This document shows, piece after piece, positions 10,913 through 25,049 of a DNA stretch of 64,000 bases. The notes under the pieces are model-generated. The model had not been told where the DNA came from, searched no databases, and worked only from the letters and a program-made list of their open reading frames with translations. The DNA is from Brienomyrus brachyistius (lineage: Eukaryota > Chordata > Actinopteri > Osteoglossiformes > Mormyridae), in assembly GCF_023856365.1 (NCBI RefSeq), contig NC_064533.1, positions 28,986,618-29,050,617 on the forward strand, read 5' to 3'. The translations under genes were made by a program, and so were the position numbers. How positions within the stretch are numbered: the stretch's first letter is position 1; the number at the start of each line of letters is the position of its first letter.

Positions 10913-13900
10913 CTGCTGTTCTTCACATGAATCTCAAAATATTTCAAAATTATAGACTAACTACCTCTAAATATATGTATTTTTTTGCCACATTTGGCAT
11001 TTGCCTGTGAAAAGACAGCTTTGCCGATTTGGGCGCTCAGTAAAAAAGTCAAAGATTAAACTTTATGAGCAATTACTGTCTATAGTAGAATTAGCTTTAT
11101 GTGAAAGGCAGTCAAATTGATCCTTTGCCTGGATGAATTTACATTCAACACCGCCTCAGATGGCCGATTAGCGCAATATCAGCAGGCGCCTAAACGACAG
11201 CGGTATGAAACCGGCCAGTGCGGGTAGAATGATAGGAATGTTGCAGGAAGGCGGTGGTTTTGGCCTGTCAACTTGTCTGTTGTTCGGGGGACTAGAAAGA
11301 AGAGACTTGAAAGGAATTACCCGGAAAAAGCAAGGGGTGGGGTGATGGTGGTCTGGGAATGAACAAACGCAGCGACCATTAGGGTGTGAAAACCAAAAGC
11401 AGCCTGTCGCAGGAGAAAATGCGCGCATGTGAGCAGCCTGTCATACTGAGAAAAACCCAAACTCAAGTGACAGGTGAGAGAATAAGAGGAAATAAATAGA
11501 AATGCTTTTTTACTGGATGGGGGTGTTGGGCTTATCGGCGCTTTGCCATCGCAGAGGAAACCTCATTAGGCATCAGACAGCAAGCGACCAGCCTGGGAAC
11601 CCCGGAGACAGTCACCTCCACGTACGCTGCAAACTCCACCCATCTCGCTTGGTTTCCAGATGGCTATCAACCAAAGCTTCCCGAGGCCCGACCAGCAGCA
11701 GATACACCGGCTCGTCAACAACTGAGGTTGCTAGGGACGACGGGGGACCGGAGCCACTACATCTCTGTCAGGAAATAATTAAAGGAGGCAAAGGCAGCTC
11801 AATAACCATAATTCCACAGGGCAAAGGCCAGTTATGTTCTGCCAATGTGCCCTTTACCACTCACACGACGCTGTATTGCGATAACAATGTTGATTCCATC
11901 GATTTTGCTTGAAGTGTGCACTGTATCCACCTTAACAGTCTTCTATTCGCGATTCGTAAATGGGAAAGTGGACTAACATTCGCCAGTGTCATAGATGTTA
12001 AGTTAAAAATAATTATTAACAAATAATTAAATAAATACATATCTACTAACAAAACCGCGATTAGAACATATTGGACTGACCACAACACACCACAGTCCAG
12101 CTTTGGAAGGTAATCTGGACCATTTTTTTTAATTTTTTTTTTTAATGTAAACAACTCATCATCCAGAGAGGCGCCCCAGTTTTGTGCGCTCAGCCCCCAC
12201 ACTTTAGAAAGACAAACCCCCAAACCTGGAGGTGTGAGACTATAGTCCCAGCCACTGAATCATGATGCTGTCCATACACAGTATCAACAAAGAGATTAAA
12301 ATAAGACGTACAAAGACATAAAAATATAAGCACTGTTTCACGGTTATAGAGGGAAAATAGTATATTCATAAATGGAATCAACTTAGATTTAGCCCTGAAA
12401 AAAAATCCTGATTGTGTTTTCCAGCCCCGCCCTCAGGGTGGCCTGCTCCAGACTGAAGCTGAAGGCCTGCCTTTTGCTCAGGTGCTCCTCTGCCGCGATC
12501 CCATTGGCCGAGCAGCCTAGCGATGCACTCTCTCTGTATCCATGCATTTTTTTTATTTTAGAAAAGAGGCTGTTGTCATTGAAGACAGGCAGCCAATGAG
12601 GAAGAAGCATTTCAGTTGAGAGTTCACACAGAAGGTAGACCAAGCAATGCATGAATAAATGAATGAGTGGAGCAACATGCCAAAAAAAGATCATAAATTT
12701 AGAATAAGTGTAGAATAAGGGGCTTCTAAAAGTGTGTCATCTGCTTCCTCAAACAGACTCCTCAAATGTTCTGTAAAGTGAGGAGTGCGGAGACCTTGCA
12801 GTGACCCAAACACTGTCAAGAGACTCGCCCTCCACAAATACTGGCAACAACACGGACAGCCATGGGTCAGAAGGCAAGTAGACACATGTTCCCACCATAC
12901 CTCCACATCGAGCCAATGGGAACATGGACTGCATGAGCATGTGACCCGGGAGAGTGGGGAGCTATAAATGAGGGGACAGGCTAGGATTGGGGGGGAGGTA
13001 GTCAGGGACCGGCTTTAGCTCAGATGCCAGCAGCAGCAGAGGCCCCCGGTAAGCCTGACCTAAATTCTCCCCGGTGAGGCGTCCGCTCACCCTGTCTGCC
13101 AGAGCTGGATGACGGCAGTCCGATCAGACAGGCGGAAAGCGGGGCAGCTCTTTCGGGGTCCCAACCCAGCACGCACATCTTCACCCCCTGGCCGGCAAGC
13201 CTGGCACATTTCGAAGTGAAACACGCGAAAGTTTAGGGCAGCTCCATTTTACCAACGAACAAACATCAATAATTCCCATGCAACTTTTAAACCGATACGT
13301 ACAAACATTTACTACATTTTTACATGTAAAAAAAAAAAAAAACTTCCCAGCTCAACATGCTAGTGCAATAATTGCAATGCTTTAATTACGATCATGAAAG
13401 GACTACATCGCTTCTGTTTTGTAAGTGCAACCGAGCTGACGGCGTGAAATACAGAGCGAAGATGGTGAGAGCAGACTCACTGATGGATCACTTATAAATA
13501 AATCATGACCTACGATGGGAGAAAATGCCGATTCAGCGTGATGTATTGATTTACATCAACCATCATCCGCAACCCCCTACTCTGGCAGCTGGAGAGTGTG
13601 GCGGCAGGTTGGAAGTGGTGTTTACAGGGGAGAGAGGCAATAATGCATGCTTTTGTTAATGTGTTCGTATTGGCATCCATTTCTGACTGAGCACCTGCAT
13701 AAAACAGGACAACACTTTCGTTCAATCATCAAGAATTATTAAGACTCATACAACTGGAAACAAATCACGGGAAATCAATGAAGAAGCATTGCAAATGTAA
13801 AACACAAGCACTCGTCCAAATGACCATCCTGCTGGAACTGTAAGGACAACCCACCAAGAGCATACTGTAGCTACAGGCTAACAGACTATCATCAACCGAA
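10913..13900. other. Non-coding, large cyrib intron
   Basis: Mostly unique-looking sequence with short A/T tracts (12123-12145, 13329-13342). No supported gene. Confidence 0.4.
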
Positions 13901-14231
13901 TGCTGTCCACTCACAGTATAATGTTAACCAACTGGAATTACCAATTGCTGTCCACTCACAGTATAATGTTAACCAACTGGAATTACCAATTGCTGTCCAC
14001 TCACAGTATAATGTTAACCAACTGGAATTACCAATTGCTGTCCACTCACAGTATAATGTTAACCAACTGGAATTACCAATTGCTGTCCACTCACAGTATA
14101 ATGTTAACCAACTGGAATTACCAATTGCTGTCCACTCACAGTATAATGTTAACCAACTGGAATTACCAATTGCTGTCCACTCACAGTATAATGTTAACCA
14201 ACTGGAATTACCAATTGCTGTCCACTCACAT
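13901..14231. repeat. 45-bp minisatellite, seven near-identical copies plus a partial
   Basis: The unit starts TGCTGTCCACTCACAGTATA and ends ACTGGAATTACCAAT. Copies begin at 13901, 13946, 13991, 14036, 14081, 14126 and 14171, with a truncated eighth at 14216. No differences between full copies are seen, which indicates recent expansion or homogenisation. The array is open in one frame only because 45 is divisible by three. Confidence 0.97.
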
Positions 14232-14823
14232 CACAGTTAAATTTTGCTCAGCAGTGAAATCTCAAGCAGATCTTCAGCGGGATGCAGGTAAAATGGGAAG
14301 TGGGACGGACCTTACAAACCAGCATCCGTTAGCACGGCCACACACTCTAGTCCTTTTTTGGCAGGGCAGCCATGGCCGACTCCCCAGACGCTCTCGGGGA
14401 AACATTCCTGCCAGCGGCTGAGGTTCACCAGCAGTGATGAAACGAGACTGGACTGTTCCTGAGGGCGTGGGGCTGGGGGTGGGCCCGCTTGACGGTGGGC
14501 TTCACACCCCTCGCTTCAGGACCAAAGCTGCCTCATCCCTCCAAAGGGTAAGCAGAGCCCGGCATCGCCCCAAACCCCAAGTACCATCTTCAAACCCAAA
14601 CCCCAATGAAAAGAAATCAATCTACATCACTTATAATCCGCGGTTAACCCGGTCACATCTTATTATCTTATTACTATATTTACAGTAAAAAAACAAGGAA
14701 TACAGTATAAAGCAAGACTTGCCATCCATAGTATATTGGCACACATGTTGATTAGCAAATGATGAAATTTCCTAGGAGAAACATTGCTGGTGTCAATAGA
14801 CAGCAGTTAGGCCCTTGGCTACA

Positions 14824-14827
<4 letters not shown>

Positions 14828-14862
<35 letters not shown>
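14828..14862. repeat. (CA)n microsatellite
   Basis: About 17 CA units in the large cyrib intron. Confidence 0.95.
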
Positions 14863-14865
<3 letters not shown>

Positions 14866-15599
14866 ACACACCAAGAGACAGAGACAGCTGCCAGTGATGT
14901 CATGCTGCCATGACCTTTCCAGGTATCTCCTTCACCAACACTGAAGAGCCACACAAACCCCCCCGCAGGCCATGCATTCTGAAGCGGCCCCGGGGTGGCA
15001 TCAGTCCAGTGGCTGCCAGAGGCAGAACATTCTCATCTTAATTTATTTCCAGTACTGAACTTAGGAGACTGGATTAAGTACCAAATTACTCCTCCTACAT
15101 TTTGATAACCCTACAGAGCCAATTCCCTCCACTTAAAAATAAGCAATGTAAACAAAGATGGCTTAGCGTTTTTCCTGAAGATAAGGATTAATGCTGTATT
15201 TCACCATGTGCGTCCAACAAGCCTTAAGCATGAAGCCCCAGACATCAGCTAAAATAATGCATAATTAATAAATGTCATACCGCCTTGCATCAACATGCAT
15301 TTCATTTGGGACCAGGACCACCGGACGCAAGTCAGCTGGGGTGCATCTCGATACTGTAGCTGTCCCTCATATACACATACACAGCGCCTATATGCCTACT
15401 GTACTGCGAGTTAGATATGGACAGTGGGTCATTATACGGCTGGCGGCGCTGCCCATTCTCCTGGACCCATTACACTAAGCGATACACTCGCTCACGTCCT
15501 ACTGGCTCTGCTTTCAGGCATCACTTGATATAAAACTGTAATTGCATATATTCTAGCTGTTTATATATATATTTTCTGCAAAACATAATTTGAGCACTG

Positions 15600-15735
15600 T
15601 GTCATATTTGCTAGCACCACATGTACTGTCTTTGCACTTTGGCTTTATGTTGCACCATATGTTTGTATCTGGGCACTTTATGTACCTTGTCGTTTTATGA
15701 AGTCCCCCCTAGGGACAATAAAATATACCAAATCC
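15600..15735 (+). mobile_element. LINE-like 3' tail
   Basis: TACTGTCTTTGCACTTTGGC, GCACTTTATGTACCTTGTCG and CCCCTAGGGACAATAAAATA are typical of the non-coding 3' end of a fish LINE. No reverse-transcriptase frame precedes it, so it is a 5'-truncated copy. Confidence 0.45.
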
Positions 15736-16364
15736 TATACAGAGAAAAATTACACTCTGGGAGGAATGAGCAATTGGAAGAGTTAGAGCGCCCTCTACAG
15801 GAGTTAATGAGACACACACTCAGAGGCTCCCCTACACATAGAATAGATTCAAGTTATTTTTCCCCCATTTCTTGATTACAGTTAGCTGAAATTAATTGCC
15901 CATATTGGATGTATCTCCTGTAATGGTCTGGCATTCCCATCCACAGTGTTCTCTGTACTACCTAGGATAGGCTCCAGACTAACCATGTACTCAATAAACG
16001 ATCTGGGTAGCTGGATGGATTGATTGGGCTGGTAACTAGTCAAGCAAAAAGCATGTTGTGTTCACAGACTGACTGAAGCAAACCCTGTGACCCTAACCGA
16101 GATACACGGCGGAATTTGAAACCCAGGAACTACGCACCGGCGATTTGCATGCAAATCCCTTAAGAGTCGACCCAGAAGTTCAGGTAAATTTACGGGCACC
16201 ACGAATTCTGATTTTGCAGACTGGCCAGCTATGGAGCAACGATGACAGGCCATGCCTTCAGCTTATGAACTCTGACCTCCACAGCTACAGAGGTGTGTTC
16301 TGGGCGTGTCGTCCAGGAGCACCTCCTGGTGGGGAAAACGGCCCACATTAGGATCGATGACAAG

Positions 16365-16451
<87 letters not shown>
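16365..16451. repeat. Compound (TC)n(AC)n microsatellite
   Basis: About 12 TC units pass directly into about 31 AC units. A pure G tract of 16 follows at 16575-16590. Confidence 0.97.
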
Positions 16452-16452
<1 letters not shown>

Positions 16453-17379
16453 CTGTTCAATTACAAGGACAAACCTTGAAAGCACTCAGCAAATCAGGAT
16501 CCAGTCTCTCTAAAGAGGGACAGGACGACACCCCCAGACCAGCCACTTGGTAAACAGGACCTACAGGCTCTCGGGGGGGGGGGGGGGGGGAATCTGCACC
16601 GCCACAAATCCCCCGATTTGGGAAGGAATCTTTAAACACTGTCACATACAAGACAAATGTGACCCAACAGTTGAAACACCAGGGAAAGAAAAGTTCTTTT
16701 CCAAACGGGCCTTAATGTCTCAACGTGTAGCTAGACACAGGTCAAAAGCTAAGCCAAGCCTGCCCTCTAGTGGCCACTCAGTATATATTCAATTCAAACG
16801 TCGCTTCACTAGCCAGCCGGTCGACTGAACGAGCAGCGACCCGGAAGTCCTGTGCTACATGTACTAAAAACGTTTCATACAAGTGAAGACCCATTTAGTT
16901 CTGACTATGACAGAATTCCGCCTTTTACATATGCAATCACATATAAATCACACGTACATAACCGCATGTACCAGATCTTCTTATGTTTCTAATACATCTA
17001 ATGGAAATTTGTTGAGCGGATAAACAAACATCCGGAAATGTTTACTTAATCACGGCAAATATGACAGCAGTGCATGACATCAGCAGATACAGAGTGTGTA
17101 GCATGTCGTCACCGTTAGATGAACCGACGGCAGCAGTTACAGGACGCCGCGGGCCATCTGCTGCTCTTCTTTTATGACCATCCCTCTGCTTGCTGCATGG
17201 GGTCAGTGACACCATCGGACTCTTACCCCATTACCCCAGCTGCCCCTGGGACTCTGACACCTTCTCAAATGTACGTCGCTTTGGATAAAAGTGGATGCTA
17301 TGAAATTTAGATTGTTTTACGTTTATTTAACAGACAGTTAAGGGAAGACGTATGGTAATTTACTTCTATAGTTTTCAGT

Positions 17380-17505
17380 GGGGGATGGGCTGGCCCCCCA
17401 TCCTGGGTTGTTCCCAGCCTCGTGCCCATTGCTTCCGGGATAGGCTCCGGACCTCCCGCGACCCAGTAGGATAAGCGGTTTGGAAAATGGATGGATGGAT
17501 GGAGT
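17380..17505 (+). mobile_element. 3' end of the (GGAT)n-type dispersed repeat
   Basis: CCCATCCTGGGTTGTTCCCA, CGGGATAGGCTCCGGACCTC and AGGATAAGCGGTTTGGAAAA end in ATGGATGGATGG. Confidence 0.8.
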
Positions 17506-17621
17506 TTTCAGTGGGATGGTTTGGACAAGATGACTACATTTAGATAGATGGAGCCAATATCAAAGCAGTGTCACGCTCGCACAAAAGCCCTGAGATTGTG
17601 TAAGGACACCTGAAGGGGAGA

Positions 17622-17830
17622 CTTTAAACCAGGGGTGACCAGTCTTACCTGCAAAGGGCCGGTGTGTGTGCAGGGTTTTGGGATAACCTGTAGGTCAGCT
17701 GTTCAAATCCAGGTGTGAGGACTCTTCAGCCAATCAGTCCTCTAATTAGTAATCTAACTAGGGAGTTGCAGCGAAAATCCGCATATACACCGGCCCTTTG
17801 CGGACATGATTGGCCACCCCAGCTTTAAAC
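17622..17830. mobile_element. Non-autonomous hAT-type element with perfect 8-bp target duplication
   Basis: CTTTAAAC occurs at 17622-17629 and 17823-17830. Between them is a 193-bp palindromic element starting CAGGGGTGACCAGTC and ending GATTGGCCACCCCAG. Inverted arms share GCAAAGGGCCGGTGT. Eight-bp duplications and CAGNG ends are the hAT signature. It has no coding capacity. Confidence 0.85.
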
Positions 17831-17834
17831 CCTG

Positions 17835-17967
17835 GACAGGTAGAACTGCACATCTGTACTCCGACAGGGAATAACGTTTCACAGTAATAGAATGCTGAAC
17901 TGGTTGGTTGAAACAAAATCTTTGTCTGGATTTGTACTTTCTGTACCTGAATTTTCTACCTCTGCCT
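17835..17967. mobile_element. Third, degraded copy of the CAGAGGTGG palindromic element
   Basis: GAACTGGTTGGTTGAAACAA, AATCTTTGTCTGGATTTGTA and ATTTTCTACCTCTG match the right arm; the left arm is eroded. It abuts the hAT element at 17622-17830. Confidence 0.55.
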
Positions 17968-18974
17968 ACACTATGCTGCACTGACAGCCAGTATCTAACT
18001 GCAAATTCATGAAATGTGTATGCAAGGAACCATGGAAAGGTCGAGGAGCGTCAGTGCAGTGCAAGCAGACAAGGTCCTGTTCACTGCTGCTGGGCAATTT
18101 ATTGGCCGAATCCCAAACAATAACAACAATAAATCAAAAAGAGTAATGGAAAAAATAATAAATGAATCCTGCAGCTGAACTGTGTCAAAACTCAAGATCA
18201 CCACGACTCATTGTCCTTGCACAAATATTTCCTTCACTACCCATTTGAACTAAATTTCCAAAGCCTCTTTCTATTCTAAAAATAACTTCAATGACAGACA
18301 GAGAAAAACACACTGTAAACATAATTCAGATAATCACTCGGGCAGTGAAACTGAACTCTCAAAATGGTCAAATGATTTAGGGGTTTAAAAAAAAAAAAAA
18401 AAAAAAACTCACCCGTACAACACAGAGCAAAGCTACTGTTTTGCAAGCAATACATTTACATTGTTTTGATCTTTAAAAAAATGTTTTTTAAAGTTAAAGA
18501 TTCACCAATAGGCGGCAGCATTGGATGATTATATCGCACATGGAGATATAATTAACTTCTCCTTACCTTCCTCTTTTAATTACATGTAGTATCCAGTTCT
18601 CAGCGAGATATTCCACTACACACCGGAGAAACTGAGGCCATGGGCATCAATGCACTTTATTTAACTAAAGAGTTGGTGTCCAGAGGCAAGCTAACGCAGC
18701 GGGTTTGCGTGCACTGGAGAGCTGCCCGATTTCAGTCCAGGGTAGAATGACACCCAGGACAGCCTGGAGGTGCATGAATACTGACGAGTCAGGGAACATT
18801 CAGAGACGTGGGGGCAATGAGGTCAGAACACCAACCAGATATACAGTGATACAGTTCTAATAACAGGCTGCCCAAACTGACCTTCATCACAGAACCACCA
18901 CTGTAAATAGCAGGGATACATAATGCACCAGAAGAAGTCTGAGGAGCCGAGGACTGATCATTTGAAACAGTTGT

Positions 18975-19138
18975 AAAGGGGCAGAAAATGTCCGGAAACT
19001 TTCCAGAAACTTTCCATTCCATGGGAAGTTAAGATGGGGAATTTATGAAATTTTCCAAGTTAGAAACTGCCCAGGGGAATTAACATGAATATATGGAAAT
19101 GCATGGGAAAATTCCCAGAATTTTGCATCTCTATTAAG
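18975..19138. mobile_element. Dispersed repeat, GAAACTTTCCAG family, copy 1
   Basis: GGAAACTTTCCAGAAACTTT, CCATTCCATGGGAAGTTAAG, ATGGGGAATTTATGAAATTT and GGGAAAATTCCCAGAATTTT. It is related to 30242-30403. Origin not recognised. Confidence 0.6.
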
Positions 19139-20910
19139 GAACCATCCCCTTATTATCAATAAGGAGGAAGAAAAGGAGGAGGAAGAGAATATGGAGATGT
19201 AGAAGAAGGAGGGCAAGAAAAGGAAGAAGAGGGATGTCAATTGTCTGAGCATTAATATCTGCACACACTGAAGATTCACAGTTCAAGCTGCCACTGGACA
19301 GACAATATGCCGATTCACCCCTGTGGGGAACTGCTGTGTCACTCAGATGAAATTCTACTCATGTATAATGTGTAACCCGAGTCTCTGGTGGCCAAAGCAT
19401 GCACTGAAGGCATAATTTAAATAACTCAACGGGAAACACAGCAAAGCAGCCACTGCAGTCCTGTCAGTAATGGCCCTATTAACCAGCCATGACTCTATTA
19501 ATGTTTTTCATTCAATTATCCAAAACGGCAGCCTTTGTCACTCGCCAAGCAGCTGACAGCAGTATACTCTATTTAAAAATAGTAAAAAAAATCATGGAAA
19601 CCGAGTGCCAGGCAGAGAAGAAGCCCCCCCCCCCCCACTGCGGGTCTGTCTCCCCCAGGAGGTTTCCTGTTCCCTCCTTTTTTTCATACATCCATGACTT
19701 GAGTTTTACTCTCTGGGGGCTTCTTGCCTGGAATTCTGGAAGGATCTTTGTGGCAGTGCTCCTTGTTAAAAGCACTATACGAATAATGAGACTGATCTAA
19801 ACTTATGTAAATTACCAGACAGTTGACACAGGTGTACAGCCTTCGGGGGGGGGGGGGAAGTCGGTGGTCTGTTTCCCACAGCAGGTAATCAGTCTTCGTG
19901 AAGACTGACAGGCCACACACTGGTATATCACCACTACCATTTATTTATTAATCACTGAAGCTTCAAATTTCAGCACCTCATCCTACTCACACATTATTGT
20001 GTATTGTATGTATTTTGTACATATTTTATGCATGTTGCAAGGCCCTTAACCCCAATTGTTCCAGGGATCAGCACTCTCAGCTTTCGCAATTGTGTCGTTT
20101 CTCACTTTGGATGAAAGCATCTGTTAAATAAGTAAATGTAAGTGAATAATGTAATTGTAACTGAAGTTGTAAAATTGTCCATAGGTTTGAGTGGTGTGTG
20201 TGCCCTGTAATGGGTAGGCGCCCCCTCCTGGCAAATTCTCTGCCTTGCTCCTGTAGCTGCCATGATAGGCCCCCATGACTTTGCGAGCTCAGACAATGGA
20301 TGTTATTCATCCTCATGTTCTGTTATTTACTATTTATTTTTAGAAATAAATAAAAGGAGGAAGCACGTATTTCACTGCATTTCTTCTTTCAGTTGAATCC
20401 AGGGCTAACAGTACTGCGTATGGCAATCACCTGGGGAATTCTGGATGAGTAAAGCCTTTAGACGAGGGGGACACAGAAGGTGAGATGACAGATTCAGACC
20501 ATGTCTTCCAGCCGGGGAAATGGGGGTGTGACAGACATCGATCGATACCTTTAACACCAGTATGTCAGGCTGCATCCGCAGGCTTAGCAGTGTGGACTCT
20601 CTCTGAACGTGGCCACTGCACGCGCCGAGTCGCAGCACGTCTGTGGGGACTGCGCCCGGACAGCTGGCTAACCGAACGGCGCAGATCAGTTACAGAGCTA
20701 TTTTATTACACGGAGATGACAGAACTAGGAAAGAGAAGAGGGTCGGGCCAGGAGAGAGCTTGTCAGGAGAACCTGATGAAGTACTGAAGTATGGCGTTTA
20801 GACACCATCTCTGGGTTTGACGCGTGTCATGATGAATGGAGGAACTGAGAAAAAGATACTAACATTGAAAACACCACATTTGCTTGCCAGATGTTCTTAT
20901 CCAAAGCAAC

Positions 20911-22984
20911 ATACATTTTTCAGAAAGCAGGCTCAACCTCTGGAGAATCTGGGACTTAAGGGCGTTGGGCAACATTTCGATCATGGACACAGTGGCCTAA
21001 CCCACAGTCATACAGTGTCCCCCAAAACCTGCTGTGCCTCAATAATTCAATAAATCGGCGAAAAAAATCAATAAGTAGCCATGCTTTTCTGCAAGGACCT
21101 TCCCAGCCTGCCCCTTCAGAGATGGCCGACTTATATGCTTACACTGTAACGGGAAGCAAATCATGCAGTGCAAGTAGTAACTGATCAACAAGCCGGTCTA
21201 TGGCATTAATGAGGCACAGCCAGTAAGACACACTGACAACCGAAATAAGGGTAGTTCGAAATATAGGGCAACTCATTACCCCCAATGAATAACCACAGAT
21301 GTGGCTTAGGAATGTGACATGGATGTGACCTACAGTACTATCTGCCGGCTTACACAGTCCTGCCAGGGTAACTGGCTCACTGATGTACTGACTATGGCCA
21401 CAGTGCACTCCCCGCTCTGTATGTCCACATGCCTGGCAGGGGGGGGTAAGCGTATGGGAGCCAGTCAACCTTGGATCCCCCAGAAGCCCCCCCCCTCCCC
21501 CCGGTCGTTTTCACTGTTTTGCCATTTTTCCAGGTTTCATGCACCAGTCTGTATAAATTACAAATATCACTGCACCCTCTTGTCTAGTGCCTTGGAACCA
21601 CTCTGTTGTAAAAATTGGTATAAAATACATGACACTGCATTTCAGTGCCATTTCAGCTGTTATATCAAAATACGACTGATTTCATTCTGTAGTGACAGGA
21701 CACAGGAATAAATAAACAAATAAAACAACATGGCTCTGGTTTGGTTTCAGCTCCAGAACAGCTTGGAAAGAGTAAAAATGTCAAGAGCATGAGAACAGCC
21801 TGTGCGCTGAAGGGCAAGGGACCGTTAAACCAGTTCCTTATTCTTTAAATTGCCTAGTGCCCAGCCTACAATGAGGAAGGCCGCAAAAACCAAACAAACT
21901 GCTCGATATGAAAAACGTCCGCACAATGGCAACTGTGCCCTATAACGATAATCAGACTGCTCTAGTGGAATACGGTCACGCTTGTAAAAAAACACGATGG
22001 CCACTTAACATCCATATTGTCATGCTTTGCATTTTCGGATGGCTCATAAAATTGGTCAACGGAGACTGAAGGGAGGCTGCGATGGCTCCATTTCTAGTGT
22101 GAGGTTGAGATGTACAGAGAAAATGATCAACTGGCCTGCTACTGCAGGAAACCAACTGAAAGCTGAAAAAGAATTAAAACAGCATTTTCTGACATATTAA
22201 ATACTTCGTGCCAAGCTGTACCAAGGGTACATGGGACGGCATCCAAGAAAATGAGCTGCATGATATTTCAGGCCCACATTTGCTTCAAATTCATTTTGGA
22301 TTTCAAACCTCTGATACTAAATGACACAGTTTACAGGACACTCAAATGGCAGACCAGTGTCCAGTATATTAATTCTGAAAATAAACCTTTGCGTTAATTC
22401 CCCAAGGTCTAATTATACAGGATTGCTTACACACGGTACGGTACTGTATGTGTTTCTATTGGCTGCAGATTACAAAGCACAGGATGCAAATATAATGCTG
22501 ATCTTATAGCCGAGTGTTTCCTATCGTGACGCCCAATCTTTTGTACATGTGGTCTTACACGCCACTGTGGGTTTCCAGCACCCATCAGAGTGTCATCAGC
22601 TGGTACTGTATGTTTGAATCTACACTGACCACAACTGGTGACATGTTTCCAGGAAAGCAACAAAAGGAAATTCCACTGGAATTTTCACTACTGATGCAAT
22701 ATGACACTTGTGACACTTTCACTGGACATGCTCAAAAAAATAAATTCTGCATAACATTAGATATGCAGTGATTCTACGTTTTGTAGGACAAGGGTTCTCA
22801 ATAAATCGTGTGGCCTACACATTTTCCATAAATTTGAAATGGAAATGAAAACATTATTAATATTACTAAATTCGTTACGAAACCCAGCTGAGATTCTTCC
22901 GTTTATCAGCGGAAAGCCTGACGCCATTTCTCGTCAGAAACGCCACAGCCGCCCCTAACCCTCTGGGTCCTGTGGTGTAAACAC
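20911..22984. other. Non-coding, large cyrib intron
   Basis: Contains C/G homopolymer runs (21439-21445, 21489-21502) and the edge of a SINE. No supported gene. Confidence 0.4.
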
Positions 22985-23490
22985 GTTTTTTTTTTTTTTT
23001 TTTTATATAGCACCTCCCTAGAACAAATGTCACTAAGTGCTTCATCAGAAATAAGCGAAAGATATTCAAACATCTACAGAAAGCCTGTCTGTACTCAAAA
23101 ATTTTCAGACACTGTTTAAAAGAGTCCATCCTGCCAGCTGACCTAATGTCCATGTGTATACTGATCCACAACCATGGGACAAGAACCACAAAAGCTCCGG
23201 CACTCCCTTCTGTTGGACCCACAATAGCGACACACCCCCGATCAGAAGGCCCGAGTGTCCCGTTTGCTGAGCGTGGGGTCAAAAGGTCACAGATAAGTGG
23301 ACACCTCCTTCTTATGAGCCTTAGAAGCAAATACAAGAATCTTAATATCTATCCCATACTTTAGGGAGGAGGACCTCAGCCTTGTTACAGTGTAACTGCA
23401 CAGGGTTGTTCTCCAACCACTTCTTGACATCAGCTGGGCAGTCATGCAAGACAGCCATTTTGTCGAGTTGATAGGGAGCGAAAGACACAT
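22985..23490 (-). mobile_element. Possible old retroelement-derived repeat
   Basis: A 20-base T run is followed by TATATAGCACCTCCCTAGAA, CACTAAGTGCTTCATCAG, and later TTAGAAGCAAATACAAGAAT, CTTAATATCT. These phrases recall a widespread fish repeat read in reverse, but the middle is unfamiliar. Low-confidence call. Confidence 0.3.
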
Positions 23491-25049
23491 GCAGCTGGTG
23501 ACCTCCAACAATTCCCTGTTACCACTATTTTTGTAACTTTGGATGTAAACGGAAGTTGTAATTCTCTGAGTGGGAGCGATCAGGTGTAGAGTTTTTCAGG
23601 AGAGGCTGAACTATAGCTCTTCTGAAATAAGCCGGACCACAACCAGGGGTAAAGGAAACAATTACTAATGTGTCATTAGAAACTTGAAAATGACCTTGAA
23701 CGGGGGAGGGATCCGCAATTACAGTGGCTTCTTGTGTAAGCAAAGACACAATCTGCTGGCTGGTAATAATGCGTCGAAGAAGATTTCAGGCCTGGTGCTT
23801 GAATATCCTTCTCCAAGTCCAAACACACAACACGCAAAATAAATCTTTACCCACGAGTGACTCTTGTGATTTAATACCATTGATGCATTTCAACATAAAT
23901 CACGTTAAATTGTATTCGTTCATAGAGTTTCATTTAAGTAGTAAGCCATCCCACAGAGCATGACAAGCCAAAAAAGAAGCTACGACACGATATGGCTGCA
24001 TATATGATAGGTACAGAAAGACAGACAGCGTGACCTTAGGGTCATGGCTGCTGAGGCGAGTCGCATCAGGAAATGAGAAGGAGCGACGTCTCAGTTACTC
24101 GAGGCCAACTCAAATAATGCAAAATAAACAAAAGGGGGAGAAAACACAGCCTGTGCTGAAACTCCCAAGCAGCAAATGCCACGCAAGCTTATTTTTCCCC
24201 GACAGCTACAAATAATGAAGGCAGGAAACCCTTTCATTGTTTAGCGTCGCGAGACGGCAGCCTTACCGCGCATTTCTGTCAGCTAGAGGCAAGCAGCAAG
24301 ATGGATGGAGCTGATAAGAGACATTGTTTTGATGTCGCACTGGAGCAAGGATTATGTGAGGATTACGAGTACTTTTAAGAGTAAGACTTCACTCCCTTGC
24401 AGGTTCTACGGGCACTGAACGTTCGCGTGGCGGAAAGGCTGGCTGTCCCGAGCTCGACTAGCCAGTAAAAGAGTCTTAAAATATTAAGACTGACGACTGT
24501 TTTCTATCCTCCTTCCAGCCAAGGAGCTGCTGCTTCAGTCTGCTGAGATTATTATTAAAAAAATAAAAAAAACATAGCATTACATGAGTATCTATAAGGA
24601 AAATATTATAATTAATTCTCTGGAAATAGTATGACAGCATTACAACACGAGTTGCAAATGTAAAGACATAAAATTAAATTGACCACCTTTAACTGTAATA
24701 GTTTGGCATATAAACAGCAAGCATGAGGCAGATCGTCAGCTTGTCACCAGCCCAGCACCGAGTGGAGCAAACCCTAAATCACACCACTCCTCATGCTGCT
24801 TTCTGCCTCTCACACTCCCTCCTTCCCATCTCTCGTAATTTATACTCAGCTGTCAAGAGGTGTCCAAATCTCCCCAGTCGGAGTCATTGCATTTTTTTGC
24901 ACTCCTTCTCCAAACCATTTTCTCTTAAACCCTTTGCGACACAGCACTGGTAAACACGTTAGAAGAAATACTATTTAATTTGACAAACTATAATAATGCA
25001 CATTGTTCTTGGGATTTGCTTGCATGAGAGTTGAAAGAACCTGCACAGA
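23491..25049. other. Non-coding, large cyrib intron
   Basis: No coding exon or repeat family recognised. Confidence 0.4.

Noticed and set aside
13901..14231. CRISPR-like direct repeats
   Set aside because: Copies are contiguous with no variable spacers, and the genome is eukaryotic.
13900..14421. 173-codon frame with 15-residue repeats
   Set aside because: It is translation of the 45-bp minisatellite; there is no homology, promoter or splice context.
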